A stretch of 64,000 bases of DNA, taken from positions 620,001-684,000 of the forward strand of contig NZ_JAJQQZ010000002.1 of NCBI RefSeq assembly GCF_021729015.1, read 5' to 3'. This document shows, in pieces, positions 51,815 through 60,302 of this stretch; position 1 is the first letter of the stretch; each line of letters begins with the position of its first letter. The translations under genes and the position numbers were made by a program. The notes under the pieces are model-generated. The model did no database searches and was not told the origin of the DNA. It saw only the letters and a list, made by a program, of their open reading frames with translations. The DNA comes from Halobacterium rubrum. GTDB lineage: Archaea > Halobacteriota > Halobacteria > Halobacteriales > Halobacteriaceae.

Positions 51815-52915
51815 CTACTGGAGGCGAATCTCGAATCTGGCGCCGCCGTCGTCGCTGTCGGTGAGCGCCAGCGACCAGTCGTGGGCGGACGCGACGCGCT
51901 GCACGATCGAGAGTCCGAGGCCGGTGCCGCCGCCCTCGACCGTGTAGCCGGGGTCGAAGACGGCGTCGCGCTCGCCCGGCGGGATGCCTGGGCCGTCGTC
52001 GGCGACGTAGAAGCCGTCGTCGCCGTCACCGAGCGCGCCGACGGTCACTGTGACTCCAGCGCCATCCGCGTCCGTCGAACCGTGTTCGACGGCGTCCTGA
52101 CGAGCCTGCGAGTCAGGGCTCGTGGAGCCGTGTTCCACGGCGTCATCGGACTGCGGAGCAGTCCGATTGTCCGTCGAACCATGTTCGACAGCGTTCCGGA
52201 AGAGGTTCTCCAGCAGGCGGCGGAGGCGGTCGGGGTCGGCGGTCGTCGTGGGGAGGTCGTCGGCGACGCGGAGCTCGGCGTCGGCGGTCTCGACGGACTG
52301 CCAGGCGTCCTCGACGGCGGTCTGAATGGCGACGCCGTCGGTCGGGTCGACGACGGCCTCGCCGCGCGCGAGCGTGAGAACGTCCCGGATGATCTGATTC
52401 ATGCGGTCGTGGGCGTCCGCGACCGCGGCGAAGTGCTCGTCGGCGCCGGTCTCCTCGGCGGCCCGGAGGTGGGCTTTCGCGACGTCCAGAGGGTTCCGGA
52501 GGTCGTGGCTGAGGACGCTGGCGACCTCGCCGACGCCGACGGTGTCGACCATCGCGAGCAGGCCGGTGACGTCGCCGAACACGAGGAAGCCACCCGCCGC
52601 TGTGCCGTCACCGCCGTCGGCGTCGACGATTCGGACGAAGTAGCTGCGCGCGCCGGCGCCGCCGTCGAGGTAGATGCCGGCGTCGCTGTCGATGCGCGCG
52701 ACGTGGACCGCTGGCGGCTCGCAGCCCGTCGTCTCGACGGTGTCGAACGCGTCGAAGACCGCGCCGACCGGCCGGCCCTCGGCGTCGACGGCCACGGCGT
52801 CGTCGAACGCCGGGTTCGTGGCAGTGACGACTGGGTCGCCGTCCCGGACCTCGTACGCGAGGACGGGGTCCGGGTGGGCTGCGAGCGGAATCGCCGCGGT
52901 GGAGTCACCTGTCAT
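51815..52915 (-). CDS. histidine kinase with triplicated N-box motif
   Basis: 366 residues. A PAS-like sensor (about 10-120) is followed by the dimerisation helix with phospho-acceptor His137 (SHDLRNPLDV) and an HATPase_c domain: N-box RNAVEHGST at 240-248, G1 ADDGPGIPPG at 305-314, and G2 TGLGLSI. The stretch between N-box and G1 holds two more DAVEHGST units (258-265 and 274-281), so the motif appears three times. No membrane segment is seen. A TATA-like gttatt near 53036 suggests a leader of about 90 bases. Confidence 0.93.
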   Translation of the reverse strand: MTGDSTAAIPLAAHPDPVLAYEVRDGDPVVTATNPAFDDAVAVDAEGRPVGAVFDAFDTVETTGCEPPAVHVARIDSDAGIYLDGGAGARSYFVRIVDADGGDGTAAGGFLVFGDVTGLLAMVDTVGVGEVASVLSHDLRNPLDVAKAHLRAAEETGADEHFAAVADAHDRMNQIIRDVLTLARGEAVVDPTDGVAIQTAVEDAWQSVETADAELRVADDLPTTTADPDRLRRLLENLFRNAVEHGSTDNRTAPQSDDAVEHGSTSPDSQARQDAVEHGSTDADGAGVTVTVGALGDGDDGFYVADDGPGIPPGERDAVFDPGYTVEGGGTGLGLSIVQRVASAHDWSLALTDSDDGGARFEIRLQ

Positions 52916-53205
52916 CGACTTGCGCTGTGGTCTGAATCGTCGGTCTCGTCGCCTCTGTCGGCCGCTCGCGGCGCGGCCGGTCGCCCCGTGGGTCGGGCGT
53001 CACTCGTCGCTCCGTCCGGGGGTTGCAACTGGAGTGAAATAACTCTGGTCGCCGTCGACCGGTGGGCTCGCGGGCGTGCGTGCGGCGTCGGTCGCGCGAC
53101 CATCAGGTGAGCCGTCGCCCCCCGCCACGTTTAGTGTTGCTCGTCGCTGCCGAGCGTGAAACAGCGCCCCGGGCCGGTGCGTGCAGCCGTGCTGACTCCC
53201 GAGCG

Positions 53206-54843
53206 TCACGTAGACTGGCGCGGGACGGTGATGCGGACGGTCGTGCCGTCGTGGTCGTCGCCGGTGTCGAACGAGAGGTCGCCGTTGAGCTGCTTGACCC
53301 CCCACTTCAGCTGCCAGAGGCCGAGGCCGACGCCGTGCGTCAGCGGCGTCTCGGTCTCCGCCTCGAGGGCCGCGAGGTCGACGTCGGGGATGCCGGGGCC
53401 GTCGTCGGCGACCCGGACCTCGTAGCTCGACGGCTGTTCGACGACCGTGACCACCACGGCGGACGCGGCGTGCTCGACGGCGTTCTCGATGGCGCTGCCG
53501 AGCGCGCTCCGGAGCGCCGCCCAGTCGGTGGACAGCGGCGCCGACTCCGGAGCGTCGACCGTCACGTCGACGCCGGCCGGGTCGCGCGGCACGAGTTCGC
53601 GGAGCGTCGCAGCGAGGTCGCCCTGCGAGGGCTGGGCGTCGCGCGCGAGCAACTGGTCGGTCGCCCGCGCCTTGGAGCTGAGCGCCGCGAGCTGGTCCGC
53701 GGACGCCTGAATCGGTTCGGCGCGCGAGCGGTCGGCGCCGTCCGCGAGCGCCGCGGCGTTGCTCTTGATGACGTCCACGCGGTTCCGGAGGTTGTGCCGG
53801 AGCACGCGGTTCAGGACTTCGAGGCGCTGCTTGCGGAGTTCGCGCTCGGTGACGTCCCGCAGGCTGAGCAGCGAGCCGAGCCGGCGGCCGTGCTGGTCCG
53901 TGAACGCGGTCACCTGCGGGTCGAACTGGCGGCGGCCCGCGACCGTCTCCAGGTCGACGGTGTCGGCGTCCGCGAGCTCTGCCACGTCGAAGTCGGTGAG
54001 CGCCGCGAACGGCCGGCCGAGCGGTGCGGTCGCGGACACGCCGAAGGTGTCGACGGCCGTCTCGTTGAGCTTGACGATGCGGTCGTCGCGGTCGACGACG
54101 AACACGAGGTCGTCGGTCTCTCTGGGGATGGCGCGCTCGCCGAGGGCGCCGCTGGCGGGCGGCGAGTCGAACAGCCGGTACCGGAAGACGGCCAGCGAGA
54201 AGCCGACAGCCGGCATCGAGAACGCGAGCGCGAAGATGCCGTGGACGACGACGTCGTCGACGGCGCCGCCGAGCGTGCTCAGGGAGTTCAGCGCGACCAG
54301 CGGGCCGACGGCGCCGACGGAGAGCGTGACGCCCTGTAACAGGGACAGGTGGCCGTAGTCGGCCGTCGTGCGCAGGACGAGGTAGCAGCCGACGATGACG
54401 AGCGCGAACAGGTACAGAATCGAGACGGTGCCGACGACCTGCGTCAGGGCGCTCCGGGTCAGCACGCCGCTGGCTCGCATCCAGATGATGGCGTAGACGC
54501 CGGCAAGCGGGGCGGCGAGCGCGACGACCGTCCACCGGCCGACGTCGATGCGGCGGCCCGTGTACTGGAGGGCAAACACGAACCACGGCACCATTGCGGC
54601 GCCCCACACGAGCAGCGCGAAGTCCGACCACGGCGGAATCGAGTCGGCGGGGACGGTGCCGCCCTGCACCGCCGCCAGGGCGCTCCCCGCGAGGGCTGCG
54701 GCGCCGAGGAGGATGGCGACCGCCGAGAACGCCGCGGTCCCCGGGACGCTCCAGTGGCGGTAGGCGTACGCGCCGAGCCCGCACAGCGCCACGCCGCAGG
54801 CGGCCCCGACCGCGAAGAACAGCTCGGAGAGCGGGAGGGCCAT
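53206..54843 (-). CDS. histidine kinase with 7-TM sensor and PAS domain
   Basis: 545 residues. The N-terminal third has seven hydrophobic helices (about 5-215) of the HisK_7TM type, then a PAS domain (about 235-345, ETDDLVFVVDRDDRIVKLNE), the His-containing helix NRVLRHNLRNRVDVIKSNAAAL, and an HATPase domain with N-box SAIENAVEHA, G1 RVADDGPGIPDVD and a final GVGLGLWQLKWGVKQLNG. The acceptor His is in RHNLRNR. The 7-TM sensor probably reads a membrane or small-molecule signal. It stands divergent from the HTH-10 gene. Confidence 0.94.
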   Translation of the reverse strand: MALPLSELFFAVGAACGVALCGLGAYAYRHWSVPGTAAFSAVAILLGAAALAGSALAAVQGGTVPADSIPPWSDFALLVWGAAMVPWFVFALQYTGRRIDVGRWTVVALAAPLAGVYAIIWMRASGVLTRSALTQVVGTVSILYLFALVIVGCYLVLRTTADYGHLSLLQGVTLSVGAVGPLVALNSLSTLGGAVDDVVVHGIFALAFSMPAVGFSLAVFRYRLFDSPPASGALGERAIPRETDDLVFVVDRDDRIVKLNETAVDTFGVSATAPLGRPFAALTDFDVAELADADTVDLETVAGRRQFDPQVTAFTDQHGRRLGSLLSLRDVTERELRKQRLEVLNRVLRHNLRNRVDVIKSNAAALADGADRSRAEPIQASADQLAALSSKARATDQLLARDAQPSQGDLAATLRELVPRDPAGVDVTVDAPESAPLSTDWAALRSALGSAIENAVEHAASAVVVTVVEQPSSYEVRVADDGPGIPDVDLAALEAETETPLTHGVGLGLWQLKWGVKQLNGDLSFDTGDDHDGTTVRITVPRQST

Positions 54844-54977
54844 ACTCGTGTTCGGGTTCGGGAGTGCTCCGTAAAATAGCTAGTACTCGGTCGCGGACGG
54901 CGAAACGGTGCTCGAGGCCGCGGGCGGCCTCACACACCACCCCGCACCGTTATCGGCGCCGGAACCGAACGGTCGGT

Positions 54978-55619
54978 ATGGCGACTGTCGTGGAGTTCAG
55001 GACCCCGGCGGCCGAGTTCCCGCTGGGGACTGTCTTCGAGACGCTCCCCGACGTCACCGTCGAACTGGAGCGCCTCGTCCCCCAGGAGAACCGCGTCATC
55101 CCCTACTTCTGGGCGCGGGACGTGGACGTCGACGACGTCGAGGCGGCCTTCCAGTCCCACGCGGGCCTGACGGGCGTCCGGCTCGTCGACAGCGTCGACG
55201 ACGAGTACCTGCTGCGCGCGGAGTGGGACCGCGAGTACGCCGGCGTCCTGAGCGCGCTCGCCGAGACGGGCCTCGTGGTGCTCTCCGGCGTCGGGACCAG
55301 CGACGGCTGGGCGTTCGAGGTGCGTGGCGACAGCCGCGAGGACGTCGGCGAGTTCCGCACGTACTGCCAGACGAACGACGTCCCCATCGAGATCACCGCC
55401 GTCCACGCGCTGCTGCCGGTACAGGACGAGAGTTACGAGCTCACGGAACCGCAGCGGGAGGCGCTGCTCGCGGCCTACGAGCACGGGTTCTTCGATTCGC
55501 CGCGCACCACGTCGCTCTCGGAAGTCGCCGACGAACTGGGCATCACACAGCAGTCGCTGTCCTCGCGGCTGCGGCGCGGCCACCGACAGCTGATTGCGGC
55601 GACACTCGTCCACGGGTAG
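54978..55619 (+). CDS. HTH-10 (bacterio-opsin activator type) regulator
   Basis: 213 residues. The N-terminal Bat-like linker domain (about 1-140) has MATVVEFRTPAAEFPLG and sensory-like strands. The C-terminal HTH-10 domain has ELTEPQREALLAAYEHGFFDSPRTTSLSEVADELGITQQSLSSRLRRG, about 155-203. It should bind DNA. A TATA-like gttatc lies about 28 bases before the ATG at 54978, so leaderless. It is divergent from the 7-TM kinase. Confidence 0.92.
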   Translation: MATVVEFRTPAAEFPLGTVFETLPDVTVELERLVPQENRVIPYFWARDVDVDDVEAAFQSHAGLTGVRLVDSVDDEYLLRAEWDREYAGVLSALAETGLVVLSGVGTSDGWAFEVRGDSREDVGEFRTYCQTNDVPIEITAVHALLPVQDESYELTEPQREALLAAYEHGFFDSPRTTSLSEVADELGITQQSLSSRLRRGHRQLIAATLVHG

Positions 55620-55705
55620 CCGGCGCCAGCTACGGGACGGTACTTGAACCTCCTGTATAGTCAGTGCGCGCACTCAATCGCGCGAGGACACTACCCCAGG
55701 TACTG

Positions 55706-56092
55706 ATGGTCTCCACCACAGCCGGGTACGAGGTCGAGGCGGCGGGCGTCGACCCCGACACCGGCACTCACCGTTTCGAGTACGATTCCGGCGATACGTC
55801 GCCGTGTATGGCGGTCGTGTCGTCGCTTGCGTCGGTGCTGGGCGTCGACGCCGTCGACCTGGAACCGATACACACGACTGTCGAGCCCGACGCGCTCAAC
55901 GCGCTCGTCGGCAAGCAGGGCGACGAGAGTGTGCGAGTCACCTGGACGCACGAGGGGCACGTGGTCACCGTCGACGGCCCCGGCGTCGTGACAGTCGCTC
56001 CGGTAGACCCGCAGCCAGCCTCCAGCGAGCGCGCGATGCGAGACAGTGCGGAGACGGTGCAGCGACGGGCGCCCCAGAGCCCAGAGCAGTAA
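55706..56092 (+). CDS. HalOD1-domain protein
   Basis: 128 residues. The central part (about 18-105) follows the haloarchaeal HalOD1 output domain: HRFEYDSGDTSPCMAVVSSLASVLGVDAVDLEPIHTTVEPDALNALVG spread over 22-69, then VRVTWTHEGHVVTVDGPGVVTV. HalOD1 proteins are presumed signal-output domains of unknown mechanism. The ATG at 55706 is supported by the domain start. The gene ends 79 bases before a small ORF on the same strand that leads to the CHAT locus. Confidence 0.82.
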   Translation: MVSTTAGYEVEAAGVDPDTGTHRFEYDSGDTSPCMAVVSSLASVLGVDAVDLEPIHTTVEPDALNALVGKQGDESVRVTWTHEGHVVTVDGPGVVTVAPVDPQPASSERAMRDSAETVQRRAPQSPEQ

Positions 56093-56128
56093 TATACGAA
56101 CGTTCTACCGATAGTTCTGCCAATAACC

Positions 56129-56140
56129 TTTAGAAAAATA
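56129..56140 (+). promoter_or_regulatory. AT-rich promoter of the 30-residue ORF
   Basis: tttagaaaaata, the richest A/T stretch in 5 kb, centred about 38 bases before the ATG at 56172. A Shine-Dalgarno-like GGTGA (56160-56164) then sits 7 bases before that ATG. Confidence 0.55.
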
Positions 56141-56171
56141 GAAGGAACCGGGGGGCGTGGGTGAAGCTGTA

Positions 56172-56264
56172 ATGTCGCACGGTACCTACTCCCAGACGCA
56201 GTCGACACAGCCCCAGTCCAGTCGCAACGTCGCCGGCAACGGTACGGTCATCACCGGACCGTAG
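56172..56264 (+). CDS. candidate 30-residue protein next to CHAT gene
   Basis: A complete small frame whose product starts MSHGTYSQTQSTQ and ends NVAGNGTVITGP. It is Ser/Thr/Gln/Asn-rich, unlike the acidic neighbours. It has a promoter-like element, a Shine-Dalgarno-like GGTGA at 7 bases and a clean stop. It ends 6 bases before the stop of the convergent CHAT gene. I do not recognise it. The signals argue that it is expressed; function is unknown. Confidence 0.5.
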   Translation: MSHGTYSQTQSTQPQSSRNVAGNGTVITGP

Positions 56265-56270
56265 TCCGGG

Positions 56271-58397
56271 TCACAGGTCAGTCAGCGTCGACCACGTGAG
56301 CGACTCGTCGAGGACGACCGGCATCCGGTAGTCCAGGTCGACGAACGACGCGGCTTCGTCCGCAGTCACGCGTTCTGTCACAGTGAATCCGCCGCCGAGT
56401 ACGGACGGCACCGTCTCGATGTTCGGCGTGTAGACGACGCCGAGTCCGTCGTTGGCCGGCGGGAACGTCTCCAGTGCGAACTCGTAGGCGGCGTCGTCCG
56501 CGCCAGCCGGCAGCGACGCCAGGTGCGCGACGACCGGGACGCCGCTCTCGCTCTGCGCGACCTCGTGGCCGCCGTCCCCGAGCACGAGGTACTTGTCGTC
56601 GGCGCGGCCGTACTGCTGGACGACCTCCAGGGCCGACCGCGGCGAGAACCCCTGGTTGACGAGGCGGGCGACGCTCTGCCCGATGAGCATCGCCGAGTCG
56701 TTCCCGATGGGGCGCAGGGTGATGATGCCGGCCTGCGAGCCCGCCTCCACGAACGCCCGCCCGAGCTCGTAGGACGAACAGCCGTTCAGGAGGAACACCC
56801 GCGGCGGCGTCACCGTCGACGCCACCTCGTCGAACGCGAGTTCGCCGTCCGCACACACGAACCGCGTGCCGTCCCGGACGTGCCCGATGTAGTGGAAGAA
56901 GTCCGCCGACCCCGCGGACGCCAGCACGGCCGCCAGTTCCTCGCGGGTGGCGTTGCGCGTGACGGAGACGTCGAACTCGAGGGCGTCCCGGTTCCCGTAG
57001 AGGGGGAACTCGCTGTACTCCGCCCACATGTCGTCCTCGTTGCAGACCACCTGCACCGAGATGTCCTCGGCCGGCGACTGGTCGAACCGCGCCCCGTACG
57101 CCTCCCGGAGCAGTTTCGCGCCGCCGACCGGCACGCCACTGCCCGCGTACGACGTCTCGCCGGCGTCGGTCTCCGGAACGCCGACGAACTCGTCGACGGC
57201 CAGCCCGCCGCCGCGCTCGCGCTCGCGGTCGTCGGCGACGTCCCGGAGGAACTGGTCGACGGACTGCGAGAGCACGGGCGCCGGGTCCGGCTGGTCGTCC
57301 GGCAGCTCCCGAACCACGGCGAGGTCGTCCGCGAGGAACGACAGGTGCTCGATGGGCTGGGGGCTGTCCTCGACGAACACCTCGTGGCGCCACCGCGGCG
57401 CCGCGTCGAGCACGGGCTCCCGGGGGAGGTCGGCGTACGCGCGCAGCCGCTCGACCGGCGAGGCCTCGTAGAGCCGCCGCCAGTCCGCCGGCACCCGGTC
57501 GAGTGCCTCCCCGAGCCGCCGGCAGGCCGCCACCTCGACGTCGTAGAGCCCCGCCGACCGGACGACGCAGTCCAGCGTGAACGCGTGCCTGAGGAACTCG
57601 CCAGCCTCCCGACCGAGGTGCTCCCGGGAGAACGACGCGACCCGGCTGCCGCCCGCCGCGACGTGCGGCGTCGACGCCGGCTCGACGCGCGCGCCGAGGT
57701 AGAACGCCAGCGGTGCCACGGCGTAGACGGCGCCCAGCTCCCGGGGGACGCCGACCGTGACGTCCACGTCGGGGCGCGCCAGCCGGTCGGGAATCGACAG
57801 GTCGTCGCCGACCGTGAGCCGGGGCGGGTGGCCGCGGAGCGTCGGCCACGACCGCTCGGGCGACCGCGTCTGGAGCGCCGCGCCGAACGCTGCCACCGCC
57901 GCCATCACGTCCTCGGGGTCGGTCGTCGTCGTCACCTCCCCGATGGGCCGCGAGTGCTGGCTGCGGACGCCGACGGTGACCTCGCGGGGCCTGTCGTCGA
58001 ACGAGATGGTGACGTCGCTGGGCGTCGCTTCGATGGACGTCGTCGTGTGAGCGGGAATCCGGAGGTACGTGCGCACGGACGTCTGCAACTCCAGCAGCCG
58101 GGGGTCCTCGTGCGTCACCGTGGTCTCGCCGGTGCCCGTCAGCGCCGTCTCGATGTCGCCGGACAGCGGGTCGCGGACGAACGCCGCCGCCAGCCCCGCG
58201 ACCGTCAGCGCCGACGTCCGGACGCTGGCGGCCTCCTCCACGGGGAACAGGAACGGCGCGTCGTCGACGCGCTCCGGGGTCACGGGCCGGGGCGTGTGCA
58301 CGACCACCCGGCGGTTGTGGATGTTGTCACGGAGCGCCAGCCCCGACCGGTCGCCGGACAGCCCGACGATCATCTCGAAGCGGCCGGTGGTCGCCAC
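56271..58397 (-). CDS. CHAT-domain protein (caspase-like protease, haloarchaeal type)
   Basis: 708 residues. The C-terminal third is a CHAT domain: His506 in FHYIGH and Cys540 in LLNGCSSYELG are the catalytic pair, with GSQAGIITLRPIGNDSA after it. The N-terminal two thirds (about 1-430) is a beta-rich region typical of haloarchaeal CHAT proteins, with no TPR repeats. CHAT proteases act as effectors in bacterial death and anti-phage systems; whether this one does is not shown. The GTG start is 3 bases after the stop of a 22-codon ORF driven by the promoter at 58498-58506. Confidence 0.88.
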   Translation of the reverse strand: MATTGRFEMIVGLSGDRSGLALRDNIHNRRVVVHTPRPVTPERVDDAPFLFPVEEAASVRTSALTVAGLAAAFVRDPLSGDIETALTGTGETTVTHEDPRLLELQTSVRTYLRIPAHTTTSIEATPSDVTISFDDRPREVTVGVRSQHSRPIGEVTTTTDPEDVMAAVAAFGAALQTRSPERSWPTLRGHPPRLTVGDDLSIPDRLARPDVDVTVGVPRELGAVYAVAPLAFYLGARVEPASTPHVAAGGSRVASFSREHLGREAGEFLRHAFTLDCVVRSAGLYDVEVAACRRLGEALDRVPADWRRLYEASPVERLRAYADLPREPVLDAAPRWRHEVFVEDSPQPIEHLSFLADDLAVVRELPDDQPDPAPVLSQSVDQFLRDVADDRERERGGGLAVDEFVGVPETDAGETSYAGSGVPVGGAKLLREAYGARFDQSPAEDISVQVVCNEDDMWAEYSEFPLYGNRDALEFDVSVTRNATREELAAVLASAGSADFFHYIGHVRDGTRFVCADGELAFDEVASTVTPPRVFLLNGCSSYELGRAFVEAGSQAGIITLRPIGNDSAMLIGQSVARLVNQGFSPRSALEVVQQYGRADDKYLVLGDGGHEVAQSESGVPVVAHLASLPAGADDAAYEFALETFPPANDGLGVVYTPNIETVPSVLGGGFTVTERVTADEAASFVDLDYRMPVVLDESLTWSTLTDL

Positions 58398-58399
58398 GG

Positions 58400-58468
58400 T
58401 CAGCCACCCCTCCAGTTGTCGGGGACGGCACCGGGCTGGCTCCGGTCGCGCGGCGACGTTCCCGCCAT
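58400..58468 (-). CDS. 22-codon ORF upstream of CHAT gene
   Basis: The first start after the promoter: MAGTSPRDRSQPGAVPDN and four further residues, then TGA. Two bases later comes the GTG of the CHAT gene, so ribosomes ending here could re-initiate on it. The TATA box at 58498-58506 lies about 34 bases before the ATG, predicting a leader of only a few bases. It may be a regulatory leader peptide or a real small partner. I do not recognise the sequence. Confidence 0.5.
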   Translation of the reverse strand: MAGTSPRDRSQPGAVPDNWRGG

Positions 58469-58497
58469 CGTCTTGGGTAATGTGCGCACGGTCCGAG

Positions 58498-58506
58498 GAT
58501 AAATCT
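58498..58506 (-). promoter_or_regulatory. promoter of the CHAT transcript
   Basis: AGATTTATC on the minus strand; a good haloarchaeal TATA box. It is separate from the TrkH gene, which lies upstream on the same strand and ends at 58603. Confidence 0.6.
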
Positions 58507-58602
58507 TGTCAACTGGTCACGTGGTACCTCGGTCGATGAAGCGTCTCCGCCACGAACTGAGGGGCGGCGGGGCCACGGCGCGACCGTCCCGGGTCGCGGC
58601 CG

Positions 58603-60156
58603 CTACCGGTAGAGGTCCAGTCGCCGGAAGGCAGCCCCGAGCAGCACCGCGACGGGGATGATCTCCAGGCGCCCGACCCACATGTTGACGATGAGCATCG
58701 CCTTCGCGGTGTCGGGCATCCCCGGGCCGGTGATGCCGGAGTCCAGCCCGACGTTGCTCTGCGCGCTCATCACGTCGAAGATGACGTACTCCAGCGGGTA
58801 GCCGGGCGAGAGAACGCGCAACAGCACTGCGACGCCGATGGCGAGAAACGCCACCCAGAGAACGAACACGACCGTCGCCTCGGTGTACTCGCGCTGGGCC
58901 TGCTCCTCGTCGAGCTTCCGCTCGCCGAGTTGCATGTACCGGATAGCCGTGTCCGGCCGGAAGACGTCCCGGATCTGCCAGACCGTCCCGCGGACGAGCG
59001 TGGCGACCCGGATCAGCTTCAGCCCGCTGGTCGTCGACCCGGCGGCGCCGCCGGTGAGCATCCCCAGACACGTCAGCAGGGTCGCGCCGGCGCTCCACAC
59101 TTGCTCGGTGCCGCCGCCGATGGTCGCCGTCCCGAACCCCGTGTTCGAGGTCGCGGAGACGAACTGGAAGAGGCTCAGCCGGAACGTCTCCTCGAAGGTC
59201 GCGTACTGGCCGTTCGCGTACAGGATGCCCGTCAGCGCCAGCGAGCCGGCGCCGAACCAGATGAACACCCACCGCGTCTGGAGGTCGGCGTAGAAGTTCC
59301 GCAGCTCCCCCCGGAAGATGAGGTAGTGGACGGGGAACGCGATGCTGCCAGCGACCATGATGGGGACGGTGGCGTACTCGATGAGCGGGCTGTCGTAGTA
59401 CCCGATGGACTCCGAATGCACGGAGAACCCGCCGGTCGCGATGCCCGTCATCGCGTGGTTGATGGCGTCCCACAGCGGCATCCCCGCAAGCAGGTAGAGG
59501 AGGATGGAGCCGACGGTGAGTCCGACGAAGATCTTCCAGATCTCCCGGACGGTCGTCACGATGCTCGGGTGGATCTTCTCCGAGCGCGCCTCGCTCTCGT
59601 AGAGCGTGTACGAGCCGCTGCTCCCGCCGCCCCGCCGGAGAATCGCGACCGTGAGCACGATGACGCCGACGCCGCCCACCCACTCGATGAGCGACCGCCA
59701 CCAGTGCAGCGACCGCGGCAGTTGCTCCTCGACGGCGGCCATCGTCAGCCCGGTCCCCGTGAACCCGCTCATGCTCTCGAAGACTGCATCGAGGGGGTGG
59801 AGGAAGATCACCGTCGTCGAGTCCATCGGGGGCGTGTTCGCCCACACCGGAAACGGGTCGACCTGAATCGTCCACGCGATCAGCAGGAACGGCAGTCCGC
59901 CGAGCACGCCGACCAGCATCCACGCGGTCGCCGCCGTCACCATCGCGTCGCGTTTGGCCGGTGGGTCGGCGTCCCGGTACCGCCGCGCCAGCGCGGTGCC
60001 GACGCCCGCCACCACCGCCGCCGAGGCGAGGAACGCCGGGATAGCGTAGAACTCCCCGTTCGCAGCCGCCACGACGACGGAGACGGCCATCATCAGCGAG
60101 ACGGCCTGCACGATGCGACCGACGTCGCGTCCGACAGTCCGTGTGTCTACTCGCAT
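58603..60156 (-). CDS. trkH: TrkH-family potassium uptake protein
   Basis: 517 residues, multi-pass membrane protein. The four pore loops with selectivity-filter glycines are SMSGFTGTGLT, HAMTGIATGGFS, SATSNTGFGTATI and SAQSNVGLDSG. It forms the channel-like pore of a Trk/Ktr system and needs a cytosolic TrkA/KtrA subunit, provided by the genes just upstream. Two adjacent ATGs occur; the second (60156) is used here. It is the last gene of the local potassium cluster. Confidence 0.95.
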   Translation of the reverse strand: MRVDTRTVGRDVGRIVQAVSLMMAVSVVVAAANGEFYAIPAFLASAAVVAGVGTALARRYRDADPPAKRDAMVTAATAWMLVGVLGGLPFLLIAWTIQVDPFPVWANTPPMDSTTVIFLHPLDAVFESMSGFTGTGLTMAAVEEQLPRSLHWWRSLIEWVGGVGVIVLTVAILRRGGGSSGSYTLYESEARSEKIHPSIVTTVREIWKIFVGLTVGSILLYLLAGMPLWDAINHAMTGIATGGFSVHSESIGYYDSPLIEYATVPIMVAGSIAFPVHYLIFRGELRNFYADLQTRWVFIWFGAGSLALTGILYANGQYATFEETFRLSLFQFVSATSNTGFGTATIGGGTEQVWSAGATLLTCLGMLTGGAAGSTTSGLKLIRVATLVRGTVWQIRDVFRPDTAIRYMQLGERKLDEEQAQREYTEATVVFVLWVAFLAIGVAVLLRVLSPGYPLEYVIFDVMSAQSNVGLDSGITGPGMPDTAKAMLIVNMWVGRLEIIPVAVLLGAAFRRLDLYR

Positions 60157-60302
60157 CATGCGTCGTCGTTCGAAAGCGGGGACGGAGCGTCCCGGGTGTT
60201 CGGGCTACCTGTCCGTGCTCGATGGCAACCGGCGGCGGTCACGGTGTCGGAGCGACCGGGGAGTGCGTGAGACATAGCGTAGTGAGAGTGGTGCGTCGTC
60301 GA

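Noticed and set aside
52912-53205. small frames between the two histidine kinase genes
   Set aside because: The 290-base gap gives only Arg/Pro-rich frames. No domain or promoter-to-start spacing supports a gene; it more likely holds the leader of the downstream kinase.
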